DNA from: Rhodobacteraceae bacterium 63075 | GTDB lineage: Bacteria; Pseudomonadota; Alphaproteobacteria; Rhodobacterales; Rhodobacteraceae | Assembly: GCA_003417655.1 (NCBI GenBank) | Contig: QVMW01000001.1 | Span: forward strand, 434,001 to 498,000 | Direction of reading: 5' to 3' | Length of the DNA: 64,000 bases | In this document: positions 35,782 to 47,179 of the stretch, piece by piece | Layout of the letters: every line of letters starts with the position of its first letter | Numbering within the stretch: the first letter of the stretch is position 1 | Translations under genes and position numbers: made by a program | Notes under the pieces: model-generated | Told to the model about the DNA's origin: nothing | What the model saw: the letters and a program-made list of their open reading frames with translations, nothing else | Database searches by the model: none

Positions 35782-36429
35782 TCAGATGCGCTTGAAGCTG
35801 TTTTGCTCCGGGACGTATTGCTCGACCGCGCCTTCGCCGATGTCGTGCCAGAGGCCGTGCAGGGTCAGGCGGCCTGCCTCCACATCCTCCTTGAGGAACG
35901 GGAAGGTCATGAGGTTTTCCAGCGAGACGAGAACCGCCTGCTTCTCCAGAGCGGGCACCTGCGCGGCGGTGTCGAGGTCTTTCACCCGCTCGTAGCCGGG
36001 GCGCAGGATGTCCATCCAGCGGCCGACGAAGGAGCTTTTCTCCTCGAGCTCCGGCGCCGCGCCCGAGCACATGGCATGGCAGCCAGCCACGCCGCCGCAG
36101 GAGGAGTGGCCGAGCACTATGACATGGGCGACCTTGAGCGCGGTGACGGCATATTCCACGGCGGCGGAGGTACCGTGCTGGGCGCCGTCGGGCTTGTAGG
36201 GCGGCACGAGGTTGGCGATGTTGCGGTGCAGGAAGAACTCGCCCTGGTCGGCGCCAAAGATCGATGTGACATGGACGCGGCTGTCGCAGCAGGAAATGAC
36301 CATCGCGCGGGGGTGCTGGCCCTCGTCGGCCAGGCGGCGATACCAGGATTCGTTCGTGGCATATGTCGTCGCGCGCCAGCCGTGGTAGCGCTGGACGAGA
36401 TAGGAGGGCAGGGGCTTTGCTTGTTTCAT
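35782..36429 (-). CDS. beta-class carbonic anhydrase
   Basis: Interconverts CO2 and bicarbonate. The 215-residue protein has the zinc-binding set of the beta class: Cys and the Asp-Arg pair in ISCCDSRVH, and His plus Cys in GHSSCGGV. FFLHRNIANLVPP is also typical. The length is normal for bacterial enzymes. It stands alone on the minus strand between the DUF4139 gene and a small plus-strand gene, with no sign of co-transcription. Confidence 0.95.
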   Translation of the reverse strand: MKQAKPLPSYLVQRYHGWRATTYATNESWYRRLADEGQHPRAMVISCCDSRVHVTSIFGADQGEFFLHRNIANLVPPYKPDGAQHGTSAAVEYAVTALKVAHVIVLGHSSCGGVAGCHAMCSGAAPELEEKSSFVGRWMDILRPGYERVKDLDTAAQVPALEKQAVLVSLENLMTFPFLKEDVEAGRLTLHGLWHDIGEGAVEQYVPEQNSFKRI

Positions 36430-36613
36430 GTCGGTCCTGTCGGCATGGCCGCGCGTGATGTGTCACCGGCGGTAAATAGCGGGCATTTGCGCAGAATTCG
36501 AGGGAAAACACCGCGCGGGGTAAACCTTTTGCGAAGGGTTTCGCGCCAGTCTCGCGCCTGTGTAGGGGCAAGACCGAAGGGTGAGAGACGTGGAACGAGG
36601 GAAAATTCTGCCT

Positions 36614-37015
36614 ATGACGAAAGAGCCGGTGCGCGAGCGGCCCGTGACGTATTTGCCGATGCAGGAGCAGGCCCGCCTCGATGCGCAAGCGCTCGAGCGG
36701 CTCTTTGACGAGCTTGGCGACGTGGCCGCAGAGGACGTGGTCTGCCGCGCGATGGAGGAGCTGGCGCTCAAGCTGGCGCAATCGGAGCGGCTCTATCGCG
36801 AGGGCGAGGCGGCCAGGCTGCGCAAGGCCGTGCGCACGATGGCGGCCATTGCCGGGCAGATCGGGATGGTGATGCTGGCCAAGGTCGCGGGCGATGTCAT
36901 CTGCTGCATCGACCAGCGCGACGATATCGCCCTGGCCGCCGTGCTGCAAAGACTTCTCAGGGCGGGCGAGGCCTCGATCACCGAGATCTGGCAGTTGCAG
37001 GACATGACGATCTGA
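36614..37015 (+). CDS. conserved hypothetical protein, possibly helical
   Basis: I do not recognise the 133-residue product. It is predicted mostly helical, with a central AMEELALKLAQSERL segment and KAVRTMAAIAGQIGMVMLAKVAGDVICCID, and no signal peptide or catalytic motif. The ATG at 36614 has CGAGGGA 12 bp upstream; an in-frame GTG at 36581 is a weaker alternative. It lies 75 bp before the leucyl aminopeptidase gene in the same direction. Confidence 0.7.
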   Translation: MTKEPVRERPVTYLPMQEQARLDAQALERLFDELGDVAAEDVVCRAMEELALKLAQSERLYREGEAARLRKAVRTMAAIAGQIGMVMLAKVAGDVICCIDQRDDIALAAVLQRLLRAGEASITEIWQLQDMTI

Positions 37016-37090
37016 GCCCAGTGCGAAAAGCCGCGTTGCAGGCCTTGCTCGAAAGGCTTTAGGCTGGCCCTCAAACAGGAGGGCCGCGCC

Positions 37091-38473
37091 GTGACTTTGA
37101 CATTTTCCCGAACAACCGAGGCTGCCGTGCCGCTTCACCTGCTCGAAAGCGATGCGCTGGAGGGCTGGATCTCAGCGCAGGCGCAGCCCGTGCAAGCCTG
37201 GGTGCGCGCCTCGGGGTTTGGCGGCGGTATCGGCGAGGTGCTCACGGTGCCGGGCGCGGCGGGCGAGATCACCTGCGCGCTGGCCGGTTATGGCAGCGCG
37301 GCGCAGCGCAAACGGGGCCGATTCGCGCTCGCCGCCGCGGCGGCGAAGCTGCCCGAGGGCGACTACGTTCTTAAGAGCGGCCTTGAGGGCGCGGAACTCG
37401 AGGCCGAGTCCCTGGGCTGGCTGCTGAGCCGCTACGCTTTTGGCCGCTACGCCGAGTCGCAGGGCGCGACGGCACGGCTCGTGACGCCTGAGGGCGTCGA
37501 CAAGGACAAGCTGGAGGCGATCGCGGCGGGCGAGGCGCTGACGCGCGATCTGATCAACACCCCGACCAATGACATGGGGCCGGCCGAGCTGGAGGCGGCG
37601 GCGAAGGCTCTGGCCGAGACGCATGGCGCGCGGATGGAGACGGTGCGCGGCGATGACCTTCTGGAACAGAATTTCCCGCTGGTGCACACGGTCGGGCGCG
37701 CGAGCGCGCAAGCGCCCCGGCTCATCGACATGCGCTGGGGCGGGGCGGGGCCGAAGCTCACGCTGGTGGGCAAGGGCGTGTGCTTTGACTCCGGCGGGCT
37801 CAACCTCAAGCCCGCCGCATCCATGGGCCTGATGAAGAAGGACATGGGCGGGGCGGCGACCGTCCTCGGGCTTGCGCATATGATCATGGCGTTGGGGCTC
37901 CAAGTGCAGCTGCGCGTACTGATCCCGGCGGTGGAGAACGCGGTGAGCGGGGATGCCTTCCGGCCCAGTGACATCCTGACCAGCCGCAAGGGGCTGACCG
38001 TGGAGATCAACAACACAGATGCGGAAGGTAGGCTCGTTCTGGCTGATGCGCTGGATTACGGGGCCGAGGAAGACCCCGCGCTGATGATCTCCATGGCCAC
38101 GCTGACGGGCGCGGCGCGGGTCGCCGTGGGGCCTGATCTCTCCCCCTATTTCACCGATGAAGCGGGCCTTTCCGCCGCGCTGGACGCTGCGGGCGCACGC
38201 GTGGCCGACCCGGTCTGGCGGCTGCCGCTCTGGCCGGCCTACGAGGCGATGATCGAGCCGGGGATCGCCGATCTGGACAATGCGCCCAAGGGCGGCTTTG
38301 CCGGGGCGATCACGGCGGCGCTCTTCCTGAGGCGCTTTGCCGGCGATGTGCCCTATGCGCATTTCGACATCTACGGCTGGAACCCGGAGGCCAAGCCCGC
38401 CCGGCCCAAGGGCGGCGTCGGCATGGGCGCGCGGGCCATTCTCGAGGCGCTGCCGGAGGCGCTGGGCCTGTGA
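37091..38473 (+). CDS. leucyl aminopeptidase family protein (M17)
   Basis: A 460-residue cytosolic aminopeptidase of the M17 family that removes N-terminal residues using two metal ions. The catalytic domain is complete: GKGVCFDSGGLNLKPA (metal ligands and Lys), KKDMGGAATVLG (Lys and Asp) and the signature NTDAEGRLVLADAL. The start is a GTG. Its stop overlaps the start of the NlpC/P60 gene, so the two are coupled. Confidence 0.92.
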   Translation: MTLTFSRTTEAAVPLHLLESDALEGWISAQAQPVQAWVRASGFGGGIGEVLTVPGAAGEITCALAGYGSAAQRKRGRFALAAAAAKLPEGDYVLKSGLEGAELEAESLGWLLSRYAFGRYAESQGATARLVTPEGVDKDKLEAIAAGEALTRDLINTPTNDMGPAELEAAAKALAETHGARMETVRGDDLLEQNFPLVHTVGRASAQAPRLIDMRWGGAGPKLTLVGKGVCFDSGGLNLKPAASMGLMKKDMGGAATVLGLAHMIMALGLQVQLRVLIPAVENAVSGDAFRPSDILTSRKGLTVEINNTDAEGRLVLADALDYGAEEDPALMISMATLTGAARVAVGPDLSPYFTDEAGLSAALDAAGARVADPVWRLPLWPAYEAMIEPGIADLDNAPKGGFAGAITAALFLRRFAGDVPYAHFDIYGWNPEAKPARPKGGVGMGARAILEALPEALGL

Positions 38474-39294
38474 GCGACCGCCGCCTGACCCCGGCCAATG
38501 GCCGCGTGGCCGCCGAGCGCCTGCGCGGGGAGGTCGCGGCCGATACGTTCTCCAGCGGGGCGGCGCGACAGGTGGCAGCGCCCGTGGCAGACCTCTTGCG
38601 CGCGCCGGGAGAGGCAAGGGACCGCCAGCTCATCCGCGGCGCTGGCGTCACCGTCTACGAGGAACGCGAAGGCTGGGCTTTCGTGGAGGCCGCGGCGGAT
38701 GGCTACGTGGGTTATGTGCCCCTCGACGCACTGGGAGAGGGAACAGCGCCGACCCATGTGGTGACCGCGCGGGCGAGCCATGCCTACGCGGAGCCCGATT
38801 TCAAGAGCCCGGAGCTGATGGGGCTCAGCCTTGGCAGCCTTTTGGCCGTGGACGGCGAGAGCGCGCGCTTTGCCAGCACCGATGCAGGCTTCGTGCCGCG
38901 CGCTCACTTGCGCGAGATCGGGCCGGAGCCGGACCCTGTCTCGGTTGCCGAGCGGCTGCTTGGCACGCCCTATCTGTGGGGCGGGAACAGCGCCTGGGGG
39001 ATCGACTGCTCGGGGCTGGTGCAGATCGCCTGCACCCTTTGCGGAATGGCTTGCCCCGGGGACAGCGATTTGCAGGAGGCGGCCTTCGACGAGGCCGGGG
39101 GAGGCCATGCGCGCGGCGATCTGCTCTTCTGGAAGGGGCATGTCGCCTGGGTGGCCGACGAGGCGACCCTGCTGCACGCGAACGTGCATCACATGGCCGT
39201 GGTTCATGAGCCGATAGACGCCGCGATCGCGCGGATCGAGGCGCAGGGCGATGGGCCGGTGACGGCACAAAAAAGACCGGGGAGACTGCCATGA
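38470..39294 (+). CDS. NlpC/P60 family hydrolase with SH3-like domains
   Basis: A 274-residue protein. Residues about 40-150 form two SH3-like segments (REGWAFVEAAADGYVGYVPL is the clearest). The C-terminal part is an NlpC/P60 cysteine peptidase with catalytic Cys in WGIDCSGLVQ, His in WKGHVAWV and a third polar residue near HANVHHMA. Such enzymes cleave peptidoglycan stem peptides. No signal peptide is evident, so a role on recycled muropeptides in the cytoplasm, next to an aminopeptidase, is plausible. The next gene overlaps by 4 bases. Confidence 0.9.
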   Translation: MSDRRLTPANGRVAAERLRGEVAADTFSSGAARQVAAPVADLLRAPGEARDRQLIRGAGVTVYEEREGWAFVEAAADGYVGYVPLDALGEGTAPTHVVTARASHAYAEPDFKSPELMGLSLGSLLAVDGESARFASTDAGFVPRAHLREIGPEPDPVSVAERLLGTPYLWGGNSAWGIDCSGLVQIACTLCGMACPGDSDLQEAAFDEAGGGHARGDLLFWKGHVAWVADEATLLHANVHHMAVVHEPIDAAIARIEAQGDGPVTAQKRPGRLP

Positions 39295-40262
39295 GTGACG
39301 ATTTCTTCCAGCCCGTTTCGGGCATGGACCTGCCGCGCTTCGCCGGCATTCCGACCTTCATGCGCCTGCCGCATGTCCCGCTCGATCATGCCCGGCTCTC
39401 GGATGTGGATATCGGCCTTGTCGGCGTGCCCTGGGACAGCGGGACGACGAACCGCCCCGGCCCGCGCCACGGGCCGCGCCAGCTCCGGGATGCCTCGACG
39501 ATGATCCGCGCAGAGCATGGCGTGAGCGGCATCCGGCCTTTTGAGCTGGCCAATTGCGCGGACCTCGGCGACGTGGGGCCGAACCCGGCGGATATCGCGG
39601 ACAGCATGCGCCGGATCACGGGGTTTTACGAGGAGGTCCTGGCCGCGGGAATCCGGCCGCTGACGGCGGGGGGCGATCATCTCTCGACCCTGCCGATCCT
39701 GCGCGCCGTGGCGGCGACGGGGCCTGTGGGCCTGATCCTCTTCGACAGCCACACGGACCTCTACCGCTCCTATTTCGGCGGCACGATGTACACCCATGGC
39801 ACGCCCTTCCGCCGCGCCTGCGAGGAGGGGCTGCTTGATCCTTCGCGGGTCATCATGATCGGGATCAGGGGGACGCAATATGACAGCGAGGACCGCGATT
39901 TCGCCCGCGCGGAGGGGATCCGGATCGTCCCGATCGAGGAGTTTCATGCGCGCGGCGCGCGGGACGTGATGGCCGAGGCGCGCGAGGTGGCGGGGACGGG
40001 CGCGACCTATGTGAGCTACGACATCGACTTTGTGGACCCGGCCTTCGCGCCGGGGACGGGGACGCCGGAAGTCGGCGGGCCGAATTCCTTCGAGGCGCTC
40101 GACGTGGTGCGCGGGCTGGCCGGCGTGAATATCGTCGGGGCGGACCTCGTGGAAGTCTCGCCGCCCTTCGACCCTTCGGGCGGCACAGCCTATCTCGGCG
40201 TGTCGATCATGTTCGAGCTTCTGTGCCAGATGGCGAGCGGGCAAAGGGGAGAGGCTGCATGA
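39291..40262 (+). CDS. speB: agmatinase-family ureohydrolase
   Basis: A 323-residue manganese ureohydrolase. Metal-binding motifs are GGDHLSTL, DSHTDLY and YDIDFVDPAFAPGTGTP. The middle motif is usually DAHTD; the Ser replaces a non-ligand Ala. Agmatinase is the commonest assignment in this clade, but the same fold includes guanidinobutyrase and related enzymes, so substrate is not certain. It overlaps the NlpC/P60 gene before and the DUF1045 gene after. Confidence 0.85.
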   Translation: MSDDFFQPVSGMDLPRFAGIPTFMRLPHVPLDHARLSDVDIGLVGVPWDSGTTNRPGPRHGPRQLRDASTMIRAEHGVSGIRPFELANCADLGDVGPNPADIADSMRRITGFYEEVLAAGIRPLTAGGDHLSTLPILRAVAATGPVGLILFDSHTDLYRSYFGGTMYTHGTPFRRACEEGLLDPSRVIMIGIRGTQYDSEDRDFARAEGIRIVPIEEFHARGARDVMAEAREVAGTGATYVSYDIDFVDPAFAPGTGTPEVGGPNSFEALDVVRGLAGVNIVGADLVEVSPPFDPSGGTAYLGVSIMFELLCQMASGQRGEAA

Positions 40263-40903
40263 CGCGATACGCGATCTATCATTGCCCGGACGGGGCGCAG
40301 GGCGACTGGGGTGCAGGCTGGCTCGGCTGGGACATTCGCAGCGGCGAGACGCATCCACCCGCGCGGCCCGAGCTTGTGAAGCGGCCCTCGAAATACGGCT
40401 TTCACGCGACGCTCAAGGCACCTTTCCGGCTGGCCGAGGCCCGGGGCGAGACCGGGTTGAAAGAGGCCGTCGCGCGTCTGGCGCAGGGGCTTGCGCCTGT
40501 CTCCTTCGCGCTCGACGTGCAGCGGATCGGGAGTTTCTTCGCGCTGGTCCCGCAGCGGCGCTCCGAGCAACTGGAGCTCCTGGCGGCGGCCTGCGTGGAA
40601 GAGCTGGACGGCTATCGCGCGCCATTGACCGAGGCGGAGCTGGCGCGGCGCAACCCGGCGCGGCTCAGCCCGCACCAGGCGGCGCTCCTGTCGCGCTGGG
40701 GTTATCCTTACGTCATGGACGAGTTCCGCTTTCACATCACGTTGACCGGGCCTGTGGCGAAAGGTGATGTCGAGCGCGTTGCCACGGATGTGACGCGCGA
40801 GGCAGCATCCGTGACCGGGGCGCATCGCCTGGATAGCATCTGTCTGTCCGGGGAGCGCGATGACGGTCGCTTCGAACTGATCGAGCGATTCGCACTGGGC
40901 TGA
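40259..40903 (+). CDS. DUF1045 family protein (2H phosphoesterase-like, phosphonate-associated)
   Basis: A 214-residue protein that begins MTRYAIYHCPDGAQGDWGAGWLGWDI and contains KYGFHATLKAPF and EFRFHITLTG. The two HxT/S-type motifs define the 2H phosphoesterase fold. Relatives are often encoded in phosphonate operons and annotated as putative phosphonate metabolism proteins, but no phn genes are present here. The ATG at 40259 overlaps the ureohydrolase stop. A role in nucleotide or phosphoester processing is possible. Confidence 0.82.
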   Translation: MTRYAIYHCPDGAQGDWGAGWLGWDIRSGETHPPARPELVKRPSKYGFHATLKAPFRLAEARGETGLKEAVARLAQGLAPVSFALDVQRIGSFFALVPQRRSEQLELLAAACVEELDGYRAPLTEAELARRNPARLSPHQAALLSRWGYPYVMDEFRFHITLTGPVAKGDVERVATDVTREAASVTGAHRLDSICLSGERDDGRFELIERFALG

Positions 40904-40935
40904 TTTCGGGCTGGCGTAGCTCGTTCGAAACCCTC

Positions 40936-41853
40936 TCAGGCGCTCAGCCCGAGGGCCTCGACAGCCTCGCCGAGACTGCGCCGAAAGAGCCGCGCAGGAC
41001 CGCTGGGCGCCTCGCTGGCCCGGGCCATCACGCCGATGGGTCCTGCCGTGAGCTCCGCATCGATGGGCAGTATTTCAAGCCGCCCCGCCGCGATATCGCC
41101 AGCCACGACGCCCTCCGATATGATCCAGACCGCGTCGCTCATAAGGCACATGGCCCGCCCGAAGGCACCGGACACCGTCTCGATCCGGCGGGGCAGGATC
41201 GCCATGCCCCGCGAGATGAACAGACGCGCCACGAGCGGGCGTATCGCCGCCTCGTCCTCCGGATAGATCGCCGGATAGTCGCGCAGCGCGGCGAGGCTCC
41301 CCTGCCCCGAAAGCGGGTGCCCCTTCCGGACGACGAAGGCGACCCGCTCGGAATAGAGCTGGGTGAAGGTGATGCCGCGCATCGTCTCGGCCGGTCCCAT
41401 CCGCCCCACGACAAGCTCCAACGCGCCGCCACGCAGACGGTCCATCAGGTAGCCATGCGGGCCCTCCTGCAAGCTCAGCGTGATCTCCGGCGCAAGCACC
41501 TGGAAGCCAAGCGCCGCCTTGGGCAGGACGCGCGCCGCAACGCTCGGCAGCGCGCCCACGGCGATCCGCCCCGCCGCGCCCGAACCGAGCCGCGCCACCC
41601 CGTCGAAGCCCTGCCGGAGCGCCCCGAGGCTCGCTTCTGCCGCCGCAAGGAACACCTCGCCTTCCGCCGTCAGCGTCACGCCGCCGCGCCCCCGCTCCAT
41701 CAGCGCCGCGCCCATGATATCCTCGAGGTCTCGCAGGATCTTCGAGATCGCGGGCTGCGTCAGCCCGAGCGCCTCGGCGGCGGCCTTGAAGCTTCCCTGC
41801 CGGGCGATCTCGACGAAGGCCTCCACCTGCCGGAACTTGATGCGCCTGTCCAT
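40936..41853 (-). CDS. pcaQ: LysR-type regulator PcaQ of the protocatechuate pathway
   Basis: A 305-residue LysR family protein. The helix-turn-helix is at residues about 5-65 (FVEIARQGSFKAAAEALGLTQPAISKIL), followed by an effector-binding domain with VGALPSVAARVLPKA. PcaQ activates pca genes in response to the pathway intermediate carboxymuconolactone. It is divergent from pobA-pcaCHG with about 97 bp between starts, the standard LysR arrangement. The specific name rests on sequence character plus context. Confidence 0.92.
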   Translation of the reverse strand: MDRRIKFRQVEAFVEIARQGSFKAAAEALGLTQPAISKILRDLEDIMGAALMERGRGGVTLTAEGEVFLAAAEASLGALRQGFDGVARLGSGAAGRIAVGALPSVAARVLPKAALGFQVLAPEITLSLQEGPHGYLMDRLRGGALELVVGRMGPAETMRGITFTQLYSERVAFVVRKGHPLSGQGSLAALRDYPAIYPEDEAAIRPLVARLFISRGMAILPRRIETVSGAFGRAMCLMSDAVWIISEGVVAGDIAAGRLEILPIDAELTAGPIGVMARASEAPSGPARLFRRSLGEAVEALGLSA

Positions 41854-43120
<1,267 letters not shown>

Positions 43121-43130
43121 AGGACCGCCC

Positions 43131-44233
<1,103 letters not shown>

Positions 44234-44234
44234 C

Positions 44235-44837
44235 ATGAGCAACACGCCGAAGTATCTCAAGGAAACCCCCTCCCAGACGGCCGGGCCTTACGTTCATATC
44301 GGCCTCGCCCCCGGGGCGGCGGGCTTCGAGATCTACCGCGAAGAGCTGGGCCGGGACATCGCCGGCCCAAATGCGGAAGGCGCGCGCATCCGCGTCGAAG
44401 GCATCGTCCTCGACGGGACGGGCGCGCCCGTCAAGGACGTGCTCATCGAGGCCTGGCAGGCCAATTCGAAAGGCGTCTACGCCCACGAGGAAAGCGCCGG
44501 CGAGGTCGAGGAGGGCTTTCGCGGCTGGGGCCGCGTCATCAGTGATTTCGAGACAGGCGAATGGGGCTTCGACACGGTCAAGCCAGGCCCCACGCCGGGG
44601 CGGAACGGCACCACGCAAGCGCCCCATATCACCCTCTGGATCGTCGCCCGCGGGATCAATCTCGGCCTCAACACGCGGCTCTATTTCGAGGATGAGGACA
44701 ACGGGTCCGACCCGGTCCTGAACACGATCGAATGGGAACACCGCCGCCAGACCCTCATCGCCCGGCGCGAGGGCGGCAGCTATCGCTTCGACATCCGCCT
44801 GCAAGGCGAGAACGAGACCGTCTTCTTCGACATCTGA
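44235..44837 (+). CDS. pcaG: protocatechuate 3,4-dioxygenase alpha subunit
   Basis: The 200-residue partner of PcaH. It begins YLKETPSQTAGPYVHIGL, a hallmark of the alpha subunit, and shares the beta-sandwich fold (EAWQANSKGVYAHE, RGWGRVISDFETGEW) but lacks the iron ligands. GAGGGGAACTGAC precedes the ATG. The BKACE gene follows 10 bp later. Confidence 0.96.
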   Translation: MSNTPKYLKETPSQTAGPYVHIGLAPGAAGFEIYREELGRDIAGPNAEGARIRVEGIVLDGTGAPVKDVLIEAWQANSKGVYAHEESAGEVEEGFRGWGRVISDFETGEWGFDTVKPGPTPGRNGTTQAPHITLWIVARGINLGLNTRLYFEDEDNGSDPVLNTIEWEHRRQTLIARREGGSYRFDIRLQGENETVFFDI

Positions 44838-44847
44838 GGCCCACGCC

Positions 44848-45681
44848 ATGAGCAAACCCTGCATCCTCTGCTGCGCGATCACGGGCAGCCTGCCAAGGAA
44901 GTCCGACAATCCGGCCGTGCCGATCAGCATTTCCGAGCAGGTGGAGAGCAGCCTCGCAGCCATAGAGGCCGGCGCGTCGATCATCCACGCCCATGTGCGC
45001 AACGACGACGAAACGCCCAGCTCCGACCCGGAGAGATTCGCACGCCTGAAAGACGCCCTGCGCAAGCACGCCCCGGAGGCGATCCTCCAGTTCTCCACCG
45101 GCGGGCGCTCGGGCGCGGGCCGCGAGCGCGGCGGCATGCTCCCATTGCGCCCCGACATGGCCTCGCTCTCCGTCGGCTCCAACAACTTTCCAACCCGCGT
45201 CTACGAGAACAGCCCCGATCTCGTCGCCTGGCTCAGCCAGGAAATGCAGACATACGAGATCACCCCCGAGATCGAGGCCTTCGATTTGAGCCACATCCTG
45301 CAGGCCATCCGCATGCACGAGGAGGGCAGGCTCTTCGGCAAGCTCTACGTCCAGTTCGTCATGGGTGTGAAGAACGCCATGCCCGCCGACAAGGCCGTCT
45401 TCGACTTCTACGTCCAGACAATGCAGACCCGCGCGCCGCAGGCCGAATGGTGTGCCGCAGGGATCGGACCCAATCAGATCGTGCTGAACGAATGGGCCAT
45501 CGCCGCGGGCGGACACACCCGCGCGGGGCTCGAGGACAATATCCGCCTCGACAAGCACACCCTCGCCCCCTCCAACGCCGCGCTTATCACCCGCGCCGCC
45601 GCGCTTTGCGAAAAATATGCCCGCCCCGTCGCCACGCCGCGCCAGGCCCGCGAAATCCTCGGCCTCCCGGCCTCCGCCTGA
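44848..45681 (+). CDS. beta-keto acid cleavage enzyme (BKACE, DUF849 family)
   Basis: A 277-residue TIM-barrel enzyme of the family that includes 3-keto-5-aminohexanoate cleavage enzyme. It reacts a beta-keto acid with acetyl-CoA to give acetoacetate and a new acyl-CoA. Visible motifs are IIHAHVRND (zinc His47 and His49), QFSTGG, GIGPNQIVLN and the C-terminal GLEDNIRLDKH. As the last gene after pcaG, it could act on beta-ketoadipate to give succinyl-CoA plus acetoacetate, replacing PcaIJ and PcaF. That is inference. No pcaB, pcaD, pcaI or pcaJ follows. Confidence 0.88.
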   Translation: MSKPCILCCAITGSLPRKSDNPAVPISISEQVESSLAAIEAGASIIHAHVRNDDETPSSDPERFARLKDALRKHAPEAILQFSTGGRSGAGRERGGMLPLRPDMASLSVGSNNFPTRVYENSPDLVAWLSQEMQTYEITPEIEAFDLSHILQAIRMHEEGRLFGKLYVQFVMGVKNAMPADKAVFDFYVQTMQTRAPQAEWCAAGIGPNQIVLNEWAIAAGGHTRAGLEDNIRLDKHTLAPSNAALITRAAALCEKYARPVATPRQAREILGLPASA

Positions 45682-45976
45682 CCTCATGCGCCCCGGGCCA
45701 ACCCCGGTGGCATCCTACGTGCTCTTCCTCTTTCTGCCAGAAGACAGGCGGCTATCGGTGCCTCAGAATGCCGCGCTCGACTTGATGTCCTTCAGGATCA
45801 CGTTGGTCCGGGCGCCTTCTCCGTCTGCGGCGAAAGAAAGAGTGGCGAAAGAAGAATTAGCTGCAATCCTTACGAATTTTGCAAATTGCAGGATCAATTG
45901 CCGAACGTCGCGTTGAAAGCGTTGTGGGAGCAGGGCCACGCAGGGTGATCCTGCGGTAGCATGCGTGTTTGCGTCC
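45682..45976. other. gap after the pca cluster, no clear gene
   Basis: About 295 bp with no convincing gene. A minus-strand reading that ends at 45763 with FAADGEGARTNVILKDIKS looks like the tail of a secreted beta-sandwich protein, but it has no supported start and may be a remnant. Confidence 0.4.
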
Positions 45977-46285
45977 TCAGCCGCAGATGACCGGACGGCC
46001 CGGGCGGTCGATGGCCTTGACTTCCGCTCCGCTCGCACGGCCCCTCAGATCATTGAACTTAGAGGAGCTGCCAGAGCAGATGTAGAGGTCAATTCCACAC
46101 ATTTCCCCCAAGTATTCCTTGCTGCCACTCTAGCACCTGCCGGAGCGGGTGTCGGTCACCGGCACGCCGCCAATGATTTGGCTTCCACTGTAGAAATTCA
46201 ATCTCAGGTTCTCTGCCGACGCGGTCGCGGAGGTGGCAAGGATGACGAAAGCCGTCGCCAAAAACGTGTTCGCCGCCTGTTTCAT
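45977..46285 (-). pseudogene. small secreted Cys-containing protein interrupted by an amber codon
   Basis: From the ATG at 46285 (GGAG ribosome site upstream) the frame runs 51 codons, meets TAG at 46130-46132, and continues in the same frame to TGA at 45977. Ignoring the TAG, it gives 102 codons, exactly as in the intact paralogue at 49926-50234. The two align without gaps: signal peptide, NFYSGS...GGVPVTDTRSGRC, then the stop where the paralogue has Tyr, then SGSKE.LGE.CG and a C-terminal Cys. A single base change (TAT or TAC to TAG) explains it. Truncated product, pseudogene or sequencing error are all possible. Confidence 0.85.
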
Positions 46286-46416
46286 TCTTCTACTCCTTTC
46301 GATTTCTTGAACAGGTCATGGATGAATGTGTAGCAGCCTTAGGGGGTGGCCTGGCATTTCGGACAGATGTGCTATTGCGGGGCCTTCGAGGCGACGCATG
46401 AACAGAGGTTCCACGC

Positions 46417-46893
46417 CTATCTGTCGCGCAGGTAGAGGGACATGAATGCGCCGCCCGGCATGTCCTGGGGCGATCTGTTTGCGATCTCGATGACGAGGTG
46501 ACAGCAGCCGCCCTCCGGAATGCCCCAGGCCGATACGCCGTTAGCCGGGGTGAGCGCGGTCGGGGTTTTCCCGAAATACCCGGACAGGAGTGTCCGCGCG
46601 GCGCGATCCGCGGTCTCGGGGTTGCCATTGGGATCATGGATCCTGCAGAACATGTCTTCGGGATTGGACGAATAAAACCCCTGCATCCCGGTTCTCTGGT
46701 GCTCGAACGCGGTCCAGTCGTCATTCGGAAAAATCTCGAACCCCCATCCGCGCAGGTAGTCTTCGGTTTCCCCGAAGAACAGATCATATGGCGCGACGCA
46801 TGCGTTCTCGAACACAGTTTCAAGATGCAGGGTTTGTGCCTGCGGAACCGATGGGATCAGGGTCAGGGCGGCAAGGAGGGCGGGACGAAACAT
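46417..46893 (-). CDS. uncharacterised secreted protein
   Basis: A 158-residue product with a clear signal peptide (MFRPALLAALTLIPSVPQAQ) and no family I recognise. The mature part has several Cys (positions about 32, 83 and a CC pair near 129-130) and aromatic-rich segments (DYLRGWGFEIFPNDDWTAFEH). It ends with LVIEIANRSPQDMPGGAFMSLYLRDR. It lies next to the amber-interrupted gene and divergent from the sensor kinase. The 286 bp between its start and the kinase start hold no other gene. Confidence 0.75.
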   Translation of the reverse strand: MFRPALLAALTLIPSVPQAQTLHLETVFENACVAPYDLFFGETEDYLRGWGFEIFPNDDWTAFEHQRTGMQGFYSSNPEDMFCRIHDPNGNPETADRAARTLLSGYFGKTPTALTPANGVSAWGIPEGGCCHLVIEIANRSPQDMPGGAFMSLYLRDR

Positions 46894-47179
46894 GTGGACC
46901 TCATTGGTTTGGGGGGCGGCGAGAACGTCTTGTTACGTCCGAATATTGAGCTGCGCGGGCCGTGTCGGCAACTCGGACAGGTGTATGATTGGCATTCGGT
47001 CTTCAGCGTGGCAGATCACCGGGGAAGGCTGGGCCGTGCGCGAAAAGATGCGGCGGTTCTGCGCAAATTGACCCACCGCCACGCTGGCCGGAAACTTTGG
47101 TCTGCCCTGTCTCCATTCATTGACACAGCCGTTTCAACCCGCTCTCTAGGACGGGTCAGGGAAACGGTCGGGTTACGGT

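Noticed and set aside
45763..46038. 91-codon minus-strand frame after the pca cluster
   Set aside because: It overlaps the interrupted small-protein gene in another frame and has no supported start; only its tail looks protein-like.
47120..47148. Promoter TTGACA-N17-TCTCTA upstream of the hybrid kinase
   Set aside because: The -35 is perfect, but the -10 matches only weakly and a chance hit is likely.
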